Part shown: positions 1 through 5,981 of the stretch, piece by piece
Layout of the letters: each line of letters starts with the position of its first letter
Position numbering within the stretch: position 1 is the stretch's first letter
Assembly (NCBI GenBank): GCA_027482725.1
Contig: JAIXVT010000124.1
Location: 1 to 7,190 of the forward strand
Length of the DNA: 7,190 bases
DNA from: Pseudomonadota bacterium
Lineage (GTDB): Bacteria; Bdellovibrionota; UBA1018; CAIMNF01
Direction of reading: 5' to 3'
Program-made: the position numbers and the translations under genes
Notes under the pieces: model-generated
What the model was told of the DNA's origin: nothing
Databases searched by the model: none
What the model saw: the letters and a program-made list of their open reading frames with translations, nothing else

Positions 1-1
1 A

Positions 2-817
2 AGGGATTCGCGATTTCATTTTATCGAGGCGGATGTTTCTGATCCTGTATCCGGATGGAACACGGGTGGAAAAATTTTCGGTGGGGCATCGAAATTTGAT
101 TGGGTATTGCATTTTGCTTCGCCGGCTTCGCCTCCCAAGTATATTCAATATCCGATCGAGACCATGCGTGTGAATGCCGAGGGAACGCGCCATTTGTTGG
201 ATTTTGCGCGAGAAGTGGGTTCGAAATTCTTTTTTGCATCCACGTCTGAGATTTATGGAGACCCGGCCGTTTCGCCACAGCCGGAGACCTATTGGGGAAA
301 CGTGAGCTCTACGGGGCCGCGGTCTGTTTACGATGAGGCCAAGCGTTATGGAGAGGCGATGGTGTATGGGTATCACCGAACTTTGGGTTTAGATGTCCGA
401 GTCATCCGCATCTTTAATACTTACGGTCCAGCTATGGATCCAAGCGATGGACGAGTTGTGACGAATTTGATGGTGCAGGCGCTTCAGGGACGGCCCTTAA
501 CGGTGTATGGCGATGGATCGCAGACGCGGAGTTTTCAGTATGTATCGGACTTGGTTGAAGGGATTGTGCGGCTCATGCGTACGGACTATCAACAGCCCGT
601 CAACTTGGGGAATCCGACGGAGTTTACTATTTTGGAATTCGCGCGTGTGGTTCAACGTATTGTAGGATCTGCACTGCCAATAGTGTTTGAACCTTTGCCT
701 CAGGATGATCCCCGTCAGCGTAAGCCCGATATTTCCGTGGCACGGAGGATTTTGGGCTGGGAGCCACGTGTAGCGCTGGAGGATGGATTGGGGATGACGC
801 TGGGTTCCCTCCAGTAA
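2..817 (+). CDS. UDP-glucuronate decarboxylase-like NAD-dependent epimerase (5' partial)
   Basis: This is the C-terminal part (271 codons) of a short-chain dehydrogenase/epimerase that acts on nucleotide sugars in the cytoplasm. The frame is open from base 2, so the N-terminus with the GxxGxxG NAD-binding loop lies outside the window. Visible motifs are HFASPASPPKY, STSEIYGDP with the catalytic Ser/Thr region, and YDEAK, the catalytic YxxxK (Tyr codon 329-331, Lys codon 341-343). IFNTYGP, GRVV, VYGDGSQTRSFQYVSDLVEG and NLGNPTEFT follow, then DDPRQRKPDIS. This combination, especially ETYWGNV, is typical of UDP-glucuronate decarboxylase (UXS), which converts UDP-glucuronate to UDP-xylose. dTDP-glucose 4,6-dehydratase is less likely. 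UDP-xylose feeds surface polysaccharide synthesis. The TAA stop lies inside a palindromic repeat shared with the convergent mvaA gene. The family is clear; exact substrate is inferred. Confidence 0.88.
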   Translation, partial: RDSRFHFIEADVSDPVSGWNTGGKIFGGASKFDWVLHFASPASPPKYIQYPIETMRVNAEGTRHLLDFAREVGSKFFFASTSEIYGDPAVSPQPETYWGNVSSTGPRSVYDEAKRYGEAMVYGYHRTLGLDVRVIRIFNTYGPAMDPSDGRVVTNLMVQALQGRPLTVYGDGSQTRSFQYVSDLVEGIVRLMRTDYQQPVNLGNPTEFTILEFARVVQRIVGSALPIVFEPLPQDDPRQRKPDISVARRILGWEPRVALEDGLGMTLGSLQ

Positions 818-838
818 CCGGCTGGCGATGCTGGAGTT
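809..838 (+). repeat. Palindromic repeat, copy 1, over the end of the epimerase gene
   Basis: This 30-base unit begins CTCCAG, includes the TAA stop of the epimerase gene (815-817), and ends GCTGGAGTT. It matches the reverse complement of 1839-1868 at 27 of 30 bases. It also matches the copy inside mvaA at 20 of 23 bases. It can fold as a small hairpin, with CTGGC and GCTGG (two wobble pairs) closing on GAT and AAC pairing with GTT outside. Read in the epimerase frame past the stop it would encode PAGDAGV. It could be one end of the adjacent insertion sequence, an independent palindromic element, or part of a transcription terminator. Confidence 0.8.
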
Positions 839-867
839 ACCCTGCGTGGCGTAAGCGATCAAGGGCG

Positions 868-1832
868 GGTAATGACGGCATAAATGTTGCGTGACAGCTG
901 ACCATGACTACTTGCCAGCACTGTTGTTCGAACACGGCCATTCAAGCCAGCCTTAAATCCGGTCATCTGATCAAAAGCGGGACTTTTCCGCGCAAGGGAG
1001 ACCAAAAAGCCATTCAACGGTACTATTGCAAAACGTGTTGTCGGAAAACTTCGAGTTCTACGTACACGCTGACTGTGAATTTAAAACTGAGAAATACCCT
1101 AAAGACCGCGAAATCTTATCTCATTGAAGGTACGTCTATTCGAGGGACCGCTAGGAGCATGGGGATTGATCGCGAAACCGTGATGCGACGATTCCACATT
1201 TTGAACGAAATGGCGAAAACAAGACACCCGAGACACTTAAATCATGTGTTTCAGGGAAAACAAGCTCCGGAAGTGTATATGGATGAGCTCGTTACATTTC
1301 TTGGAACAAAGTTAAAAGGAATCAGTGTATCTACCGTTGTAACTCAAGAACGGTTGATCTTAGGCTTTGAAGTGGTGACCTGCCCACCGCACGAAGTGTA
1401 CTTGGAGCGATCTATAAAAAAGTTCGGCGTTACTCCGGATCTGCGTCCACAGGGGATTACACAGTGCCTCGATAAGGGTAGAAAGTGGATATTTGAAGGT
1501 GCGAAAGTCCATACCGATAAGTGCATCTATTATCCAGAATCGATTGCGAAGACGTTTCCCAAAGCGACGCATGTTTCGACCTTAAGTCGGAAAGCCCGAG
1601 CGCACGGATTGGGTGAGCTTAAGGGGGGAGGATTTGACCCATTATTCCAAATTAATCATGTTTTTGCGTTATTTCGCGCGCGATTGGCCCGGCTTGCCAG
1701 AAAAACGTGGTGTACGACCAAGAGTCAGATCAACTTAGAGAAGCACATTCGAATATTCGCCGAAGCTCATAATCGACGAGTCATGACGTTGCTTGCTCAG
1801 CAGGGGCGGGCTGTTGCAATGGTGTGATTGCC
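868..1832 (+). mobile_element. IS1-like insertion sequence (tentative ends)
   Basis: A single-ORF insertion sequence is inferred from the transposase at 904-1827. The tentative ends are GGTAATGAC at 868-876 and GTGATTGCC at 1824-1832. The second, reverse-complemented, reads GGCAATCAC and matches the first at 7 of 9 bases. Ends starting GGTAATG or GGTGATG are typical of IS1 as I recall them. This gives about 965 bp, a plausible size. I see no target-site duplication in the 8 bases outside these ends. An alternative is that the longer 30-base inverted repeats at 809-838 and 1839-1868 are the true termini, giving an element of 1060 bp. The element sits between two convergent genes and interrupts neither. 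Confidence 0.4.
904..1827 (+). CDS. IS1-like DDE-type transposase
   Basis: This 307-residue protein would catalyse cut-and-paste or replicative movement of the insertion sequence. A zinc ribbon comes first (C4-x2-C7 and C42-x2-C45). A helix-turn-helix at about 76-98 follows (GTSIRGTARSMGIDRETVMRRF region). The RNase H-like core has candidate acidic residues D127 (VYMDE) and D205 (VHTDK). The C-terminal block around 249-290 (QINHVFALFR, RLARKTWCTTK, ending AEAHN) resembles the end of IS1 InsAB'. In IS1 the third catalytic residue is Glu; the aligned residue here appears to be N251 of INH. I recall this INH form from related transposases, so it need not mean inactivity. The gene is one uninterrupted frame, unlike the frameshifted insA/insB' of classical IS1. 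There is no clear Shine-Dalgarno sequence before the ATG. The family is confident, activity is not. Confidence 0.85.
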   Translation: MTTCQHCCSNTAIQASLKSGHLIKSGTFPRKGDQKAIQRYYCKTCCRKTSSSTYTLTVNLKLRNTLKTAKSYLIEGTSIRGTARSMGIDRETVMRRFHILNEMAKTRHPRHLNHVFQGKQAPEVYMDELVTFLGTKLKGISVSTVVTQERLILGFEVVTCPPHEVYLERSIKKFGVTPDLRPQGITQCLDKGRKWIFEGAKVHTDKCIYYPESIAKTFPKATHVSTLSRKARAHGLGELKGGGFDPLFQINHVFALFRARLARLARKTWCTTKSQINLEKHIRIFAEAHNRRVMTLLAQQGRAVAMV

Positions 1833-1838
1833 AGTGTC

Positions 1839-1868
1839 AACTCCAGCGTCGCCGGCCGGTTAGTGGAG
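1839..1868 (-). repeat. Palindromic repeat, copy 2, over the end of mvaA
   Basis: Read on the minus strand this begins CTCCAC, includes the TAA stop of mvaA (1862-1860), and ends GCTGGAGTT, in inverted orientation to copy 1. The three differences from copy 1 all fall at third codon positions of the respective gene frames. The match with the copy inside mvaA extends further inward: 1835-1861 and 2255-2281 agree at 26 of 27 bases, including 23 identical in a row. It folds as CCGGC and GCTGG around a GAC loop. Confidence 0.82.
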
Positions 1869-3191
1869 CGACGCCCGTCGCAACTCCTCCAACACCTCTT
1901 TAGCACGAGATAAATTTATCCGTTTTTCGCGCTCTAATAGCTTTGTTAATTCGTTTTTAAGTGGGGCAATCTCAGATTCACTCGCTCCCGCCGCAATCGC
2001 TAAATTCGATGCATGCAATCGCATATGACCTTTCACAATTCCTACTGTTGCTAAAGCTCTAATTGCACCCAAATTCTGCACCAATCCTGTTGCTGCACAT
2101 ATTCTAGCCAATTCGTCAGCATGTTGGACCCCTAAAATCTTGAGCGCGATCCTCGATACGGGATGGAGTTGAGTTACTCCCCCGACCGTTCCGACAGCTA
2201 ACGGCGCAAGGAATTCACCGACAATGGTTTTGGTGCCTTGCTCGGAGTTGGAATTGTCAACTCCAGCGTCGCCGGCCAGTTCAAACCAGTGGGTCACAGG
2301 CCTATACCCCCCGCCTTGTGAACAGTACGCATGCACCCCCGCCTCCACCGCGCGCCAGTCGTTCCCGGTAGCAATCAATATAGGATCAATCCCATTCATC
2401 ACACCCTTATTATGCGTAGCCGCACGGTACGGGTCGGTGCGGGCAAATTGATCTGCTTCGACCAGCCCGTCGACCAATTCCGGATCCAAACCGGGGATCT
2501 CGACCCTCGCGTAGGCCATCCGTCCATCCACCAAGTTGGACAAAATACACAATCCCACCCGCTCTCCGGTCAAATCTTCAATTTCGGGTTTGAGCGCCTC
2601 ACACACCTGATTAATCAGATTCGCGCCCATGGCATCGCAAGGATCACACATCACGTGGATCACCAACATTTGCCCATTTCCGTCTTCACGTGGCATCTCA
2701 CGGAACTCCAACGACTTGATCCCGCCACCACGCGCCACTAACCCTGGAACCACTCCATTAGCCACGTCAATCAGCTCTCGAGTATGTAACGTCAATCGGT
2801 CCACTGTTGCACGCCCAAACTCTAACCGTGGGATTTGAATCTGGCCAATAATCATCCTGCCACGCGCTTCAGTGGTGATCACTGCACCCTGGCGACGCAA
2901 CCATTTTGCAGTAGCACTCACTGCAGCTATAATCGACGTTTCCTCCACTGCCATCGGCACTAACACATCCCGACCATCAATATTCAAGTACGTCGCCACA
3001 CCCATCGGCAAGGGGAATACCCCAATGACATTTTCGATAAAATGTTCAGCGGTCTCGATGGGAAGCGCATTTTTCCCCTGTAAAATAGCCAGTTCTTGCG
3101 GATCTAAATCACACCACTGAGCAAGGCGTTCCAAACGCTCCGCATAGGGGATGCGGTGGAACTGATCTAAAATTTTTTCAAACCGATTCAT
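1860..3191 (-). CDS. mvaA: Hydroxymethylglutaryl-CoA reductase, class II (degradative-type fold)
   Basis: This 443-residue cytoplasmic enzyme interconverts HMG-CoA and mevalonate with NAD(P)H, the committed step of the mevalonate pathway. Class II signatures run in order: ENVIGVFPLPMGVAT (53-67), the catalytic Glu E83 in AVEET, DPCDAMGANLINQ (183-195), catalytic K262 (THNKGVMNG), D278 (ATGNDWRAVEAG), LAVGTVGG (331-338) and catalytic H393 (RLHASNLAIAAGA). All four catalytic residues are present. The D278-H393 spacing is 115 residues, against 98 in the Pseudomonas mevalonii enzyme as I recall its numbering (D283, H381). That leaves about 17 extra residues, which fit FELAGDAGVDNSNSEQG at 303-319, where a palindromic repeat lies in frame. 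The ATG is preceded by a good AGAGGA ribosome site. The gene lies downstream of fni on the same strand, separated by an AT-rich 126-base spacer that could hold its own promoter. Its stop codon lies in another repeat copy. Confidence 0.95.
   Translation of the reverse strand: MNRFEKILDQFHRIPYAERLERLAQWCDLDPQELAILQGKNALPIETAEHFIENVIGVFPLPMGVATYLNIDGRDVLVPMAVEETSIIAAVSATAKWLRRQGAVITTEARGRMIIGQIQIPRLEFGRATVDRLTLHTRELIDVANGVVPGLVARGGGIKSLEFREMPREDGNGQMLVIHVMCDPCDAMGANLINQVCEALKPEIEDLTGERVGLCILSNLVDGRMAYARVEIPGLDPELVDGLVEADQFARTDPYRAATHNKGVMNGIDPILIATGNDWRAVEAGVHAYCSQGGGYRPVTHWFELAGDAGVDNSNSEQGTKTIVGEFLAPLAVGTVGGVTQLHPVSRIALKILGVQHADELARICAATGLVQNLGAIRALATVGIVKGHMRLHASNLAIAAGASESEIAPLKNELTKLLEREKRINLSRAKEVLEELRRASLH
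2244..2264. repeat. Perfect 7-bp hairpin next to the internal palindromic repeat
   Basis: GGAGTTG (2244-2250) and CAACTCC (2258-2264) are perfect reverse complements around a 7-base spacer, inside mvaA. The right arm is shared with the adjacent palindromic repeat (2255-2281), so the two hairpins are mutually exclusive. Together they cover most of the segment that appears to be extra in the encoded protein. Confidence 0.55.
2255..2281 (-). repeat. Palindromic repeat, copy 3, in frame inside mvaA
   Basis: On the minus strand this contains GGCGACGCTGGAGTTGACA, identical to the copy at the mvaA 3' end; 26 of 27 bases agree overall. It is read through in the mvaA frame as ELAGDAGVDN (304-313). 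Where the other copies carry the stop TAA this one has GAA, and CCG is replaced by CTG. CCGGC and GCTGG form a stem around GAC, and AACT and AGTT can pair outside it. Confidence 0.85.
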
Positions 3192-3317
3192 AGTGATCCT
3201 CTACTGATACTTTATCGAACAACCGTTTACCCAACGGACGCATAAAAATTACACAAAAATCACGGATCAAAAAGAAATCTCCCGGCATGATTCCCTTTGA
3301 AATTGCACCGAGGGTAA

Positions 3318-4346
3318 TCACGCCAAGTCCCTCAAACTCTCCGCATACCGTTCGCTCAATACCCCAACACTTTGCGCTCCCGCACAAAACAGTGCTACTC
3401 GCAATTCCTGCTCAAATCGCCGCATTACCGCTAATACCGCTTCGGACGAATCGGTTGCCGCTCGCAAAATCGGCTCCGCCACACCAACCCGCTCGGCGCC
3501 CAAACAAAAAGATTTTGCCGCATGGAGCCCATCTCTCACTCCGCCTGATGCCCAGACTTCGGGCGTCGCACCCCTTACGCCAACGCGCGCACGCGCCGCA
3601 TTCCGTAATGCCGTCACCGTGGGGACACCGTACCGCGCAAAGGGATGAACCGAGGCGTCTCCACCCGCGCGCTCCACTTCAATGCTCCCCCAATGTGTGC
3701 CCCCCACTCCGCTCACGTCTATGGCAAAAAGCTGCAATGTCATCAACTTGCGAAGAACTGACACCGACATCCCTGATCCCGTCTCTTTAACCACAACGGG
3801 CAGAGGCGAATACTGAACTATCCATTCCAATGCCGCAAAACCATCGCGGAAATCAGGTGTGCCTTCCGGCTGAATCGCTTCTTGTAACGGATTCAGGTGA
3901 ATACAAAAAAATTTGGGATGTACGGCCGAAAACAATTTAAACACCCTGCTCAAATCGCGCGCTCGATAGGCTTCGATCAATTGCGAAATCCCCAAATTCC
4001 CCATCACCGTCACAGACGGAAAATCCTGCAATAAAAAATCGGTAGAGGGATCAGCGACTCCCGTTTCAAAAACTTTGCGCTGAGATCCTAAGCCAAACCA
4101 CCAACCCGACTCTACGCATGCCGCCGCAATATTCCGATTGATCTTTTGCGCATCAGAGTGACCTGCGGTCATCCCGCACACAAAAAATCGGCCGGGTTCT
4201 AAACTGACCTCGGACAAAGCCATTTCAGGTAAGGATTGATACGGAACATACACATCGCCCCAACCAGCCAAACCCACCGCTTGATGTGCCTGGGATAAAG
4301 CGAGTTCGATATGTTTTCGTTTACGGTGCTCAAAACCTGTTTCCAC
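3318..4346 (-). CDS. fni: Isopentenyl-diphosphate delta-isomerase, type 2 (FMN-dependent)
   Basis: This 342-residue cytoplasmic flavoenzyme interconverts isopentenyl and dimethylallyl diphosphate. It has the TIM-barrel family signatures in order: RKRKHIELAL (8-17), GMTAGHSD (58-65, where most members have GMTGG), GLGSQR (85-90), HLNPLQEAIQPEG (150-162) with the substrate- and metal-binding Gln/Glu, VVKETGSGMS (186-194), DVSGVGGTHW (210-219) and ASGGVRDGLHAAK (266-278), the FMN phosphate site. Length is normal for the family. The start is GTG at 4346; an in-frame TAA lies 12 bases upstream, so no longer form is possible, and there is no Shine-Dalgarno sequence. A TATGAT box at 4366-4361 would give a very short leader. 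It precedes mvaA on the same strand, which supports a mevalonate-pathway unit, and is divergent from the prenyl synthase gene. Confidence 0.93.
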   Translation of the reverse strand: METGFEHRKRKHIELALSQAHQAVGLAGWGDVYVPYQSLPEMALSEVSLEPGRFFVCGMTAGHSDAQKINRNIAAACVESGWWFGLGSQRKVFETGVADPSTDFLLQDFPSVTVMGNLGISQLIEAYRARDLSRVFKLFSAVHPKFFCIHLNPLQEAIQPEGTPDFRDGFAALEWIVQYSPLPVVVKETGSGMSVSVLRKLMTLQLFAIDVSGVGGTHWGSIEVERAGGDASVHPFARYGVPTVTALRNAARARVGVRGATPEVWASGGVRDGLHAAKSFCLGAERVGVAEPILRAATDSSEAVLAVMRRFEQELRVALFCAGAQSVGVLSERYAESLRDLA

Positions 4347-4437
4347 AAAGGCAAAATCTTATCATATCAATCAGGAAAAATGACCCTATTCGCAATTTTT
4401 AAAGCAAAATAATTTAATTTATGCCACACTCCCCCGC
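4347..4437. promoter_or_regulatory. Divergent intergenic region between fni and the prenyl synthase gene
   Basis: This 91-base AT-rich gap separates two genes transcribed away from each other, so it must hold the promoters of both unless they are read from elsewhere. On the minus strand TATGAT (4366-4361) is a fair -10 box for fni, about 15 bases before its GTG, but no good -35 lies at 16-18 bases. On the plus strand the AT-rich run around 4409-4424 is the likeliest -10 area for the prenyl synthase. Neither start codon has a Shine-Dalgarno sequence. Exact elements are not certain. Confidence 0.45.
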
Positions 4438-5265
4438 ATGAGCGCCTCTCTCCCCCTAAACTCACCCTCGTGGAATAAAGCTGAGTTCGAATCTCGCTTA
4501 AACGCATTTATCGAAAAAGAAGTCCCCGAGCCCCGACTCCGAGAAATTGTGCTGTATGCCCTCCATACCGGAGGCAAACGCCTCCGCCCCCGCATTATCG
4601 CAGAAAGTCGCCCCCTCGTTTCAGGGCTCACCGAAGATGAAACCTATGGCCTTGGAATTGCGATTGAATGCGTTCACACGTTTTCACTGATTCATGACGA
4701 TCTGCCTTGTATGGATAACGACGATACGCGCCGGGGACAACCTACGGTCCACAAAAAATATACCGAAACGGACGCCCTACTTGCGGGTGATATTTTGTTT
4801 AGCCTTGCGCCCCTTGCCCTTAAAGAGGAAAAACCGCGCTTTGCCCTTTCTACCGCACAAAATCTTTCCTACTGCGCAACCGCAATGATCCGCGGTCAAC
4901 ATGACGAAACCGATATGACTCGCTCTTGGAGTAAAGACCGACTCAAGACCACGCAACATTTAAAAACGGGGATGTTGTTCGAATTCGCCTTTAGTGCGGG
5001 AGCTCGGTGGGTCTATGGCCCTCAACATCCGGTCACTCAACAACTCGCGCAACTCGGGCAAGGTTTTGGGCTAGCCTTCCAGATTTTCGATGATTTAGAA
5101 GATATCGAACAAGACGGGAGTAGCCCAAAAAACTGGCTCAATCACTTCTCACGCCAAGAAGCCAAAATCATGGCAACCCGCGTACTTACCCATCCGTTCT
5201 CTGACCATTTTTTGACCGTTCAGGAGCTCCGTTCACGAATTGAAAAGCTAAATCCGATACCCTAA
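4438..5265 (+). CDS. ispA: Short-chain trans-prenyl diphosphate synthase, probably farnesyl diphosphate synthase
   Basis: This 275-residue soluble enzyme condenses IPP with DMAPP and geranyl diphosphate. Family motifs are GGKRLRP (45-51, IPP binding), the first Asp-rich motif DDLPCMDNDD (87-96) followed by TRRGQPTVH, LLAGD (114-118), the GQHDE region (153-157), KTGMLFEF (176-183) and the second Asp-rich motif FDDLED (217-222). The first motif has the two-residue expansion DDxxxxD, and an aromatic residue (F82) sits five positions before its first Asp. Both are the pattern of bacterial farnesyl (C15) synthases such as E. coli IspA. A geranylgeranyl product cannot be excluded. At 275 residues it is somewhat shorter than IspA (299), and the region after DDLED is compact. 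It is divergent from fni, so enzymes for consecutive steps are adjacent. The next gene starts 3 bases after its stop, implying cotranscription. The ATG has no recognisable ribosome site. Confidence 0.9.
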   Translation: MSASLPLNSPSWNKAEFESRLNAFIEKEVPEPRLREIVLYALHTGGKRLRPRIIAESRPLVSGLTEDETYGLGIAIECVHTFSLIHDDLPCMDNDDTRRGQPTVHKKYTETDALLAGDILFSLAPLALKEEKPRFALSTAQNLSYCATAMIRGQHDETDMTRSWSKDRLKTTQHLKTGMLFEFAFSAGARWVYGPQHPVTQQLAQLGQGFGLAFQIFDDLEDIEQDGSSPKNWLNHFSRQEAKIMATRVLTHPFSDHFLTVQELRSRIEKLNPIP

Positions 5266-5268
5266 GTA

Positions 5269-5925
5269 ATGAGGGTCTGCTTTTTAAGATTCACACGTGT
5301 TGTCATGATGATTCTTGTCCCGACCGTAACCTCTTACGCCGTCGAAGGGAAAAACTCGTTCTCTAGATCCGATCCAGAGCGACAACGCTTACCCGATCTT
5401 AATCCAAATCACATCGACAGTGTGGTGATGGGTCGCCAACACGCCGAAAACATGGTGCGACTCATTCAGGACAGGGAACTCCAAAAAGCCCTCGAAAAAA
5501 TCATGGTGAGAGGTAAACAAACGCTCCTCCAAAACGAAGGACTCCATGGCACTGCACTCGTAATAGCGGGAGCAACGAGTTTATGGGTCGGCAGGACGAT
5601 CAAGCTTATTCGGGGGAAGTCATTTGCGGTGGATCAGCGGATCGAAGGACGAAACCGCGCCGTAGGACTCAATTTTAGGACTTCTATTTTTGAAACCCAG
5701 ACCCGTTACCAATCCGGAATGGGTCTGTCGCTACAAATAGGTCATACCATCCCCGAAATTAAATCCTCTTTCGGCATTAGCTATAACCAATTGGATCAGT
5801 CGACCCGCGGGATTTTCTCTCACGAACTCTTCCCTCACCTCAACATCAATTTTGGCGCAGGCCGGAGCCCAGCCCAATCGGGCTTGGAGGGAAATGCAAC
5901 GCTCAATTACAATATTGAGTTCTAA
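5269..5925 (+). CDS. Unrecognised secreted, possibly outer-membrane, protein
   Basis: I do not recognise this 218-residue protein. Its N-terminus reads as a Sec signal peptide: a basic start (R2, R7, R10), a hydrophobic stretch at about 11-21, and a likely cleavage site after SYA at 24. A charged, probably helical region follows (55-85). Another hydrophobic stretch lies at 94-108 (GTALVIAGATSLWVG). The C-terminal half (about 130-218) has alternating patterns suggestive of beta strands, such as AVGLNFRTSIFE, MGLSLQIGH, SSFGISYNQL, LNINFGAG and ATLNYNIEF. The last residue is Phe, as in many outer-membrane barrels. The barrel part looks too short for a full 8-strand pore, so an outer-membrane anchor or a fragment-like barrel is possible. 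It starts 3 bases after the prenyl synthase stop and has no own ribosome site, so it is probably translated with that gene. A functional link to isoprenoids is not shown. Confidence 0.7.
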   Translation: MRVCFLRFTRVVMMILVPTVTSYAVEGKNSFSRSDPERQRLPDLNPNHIDSVVMGRQHAENMVRLIQDRELQKALEKIMVRGKQTLLQNEGLHGTALVIAGATSLWVGRTIKLIRGKSFAVDQRIEGRNRAVGLNFRTSIFETQTRYQSGMGLSLQIGHTIPEIKSSFGISYNQLDQSTRGIFSHELFPHLNINFGAGRSPAQSGLEGNATLNYNIEF

Positions 5926-5967
5926 AAAGCCCCCGCATATCAGTTCCCATTTCCCCTAATGCCAACG

Positions 5968-5973
5968 TAAAAT
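5968..5973 (+). promoter_or_regulatory. Candidate -10 box (TAAAAT) before the thioredoxin-like gene
   Basis: TAAAAT differs from the TATAAT consensus at one base and ends 8 bases before the ATG at 5982, so transcription from it would start at or next to the start codon. A GAGG (5977-5980) lies too close to the ATG to act as a normal ribosome site. TTCCCA (5944-5949) is a weak -35 at 18 bases. A leaderless transcript is one reading. Confidence 0.25.
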
Positions 5974-5981
5974 CATGAGGT

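Noticed and set aside
809..838. Possible integron attC site, because of TAAC and GTTA at the ends of the palindrome.
   Set aside because: The core sites do not fit RYYYAAC and GTTRRRY, there is no cassette array and no integrase in the window.
497..862. A 121-codon minus-strand frame opposite the epimerase gene.
   Set aside because: The plus-strand frame carries all epimerase motifs; the opposite product has no recognisable feature and is a shadow.
868..1832. A frameshifted insA/insB' arrangement as in classical IS1.
   Set aside because: The transposase is a single uninterrupted frame from zinc ribbon to C-terminal block, with no slippery site needed.
2331..2741. A 136-codon plus-strand frame inside mvaA.
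   Set aside because: It lies opposite catalytic parts of a fully intact HMG-CoA reductase and is a shadow of its codon bias.
3178..3288. A 36-codon minus-strand reading frame in the fni-mvaA spacer, starting ATG at 3288, with AAGGGA before it and overlapping the mvaA start by 14 bases.
   Set aside because: The ribosome-like site and coupling position are suggestive of a leader peptide, but the AT-rich spacer gives frames easily, no family is recognisable, and mvaA has its own good ribosome site. Left out for lack of support.
3287..3790. A 167-codon plus-strand frame opposite fni, rich in Pro, Arg and His.
   Set aside because: Its composition is the usual result of reading the complement of a G-rich coding strand; fni motifs are intact on the other strand.
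5868..5886. Short hairpin AGCCC/GGGCT near the end of the secreted-protein gene as a terminator.
   Set aside because: It lies inside the coding sequence, about 40 bases before the stop, and has no T-run after it.
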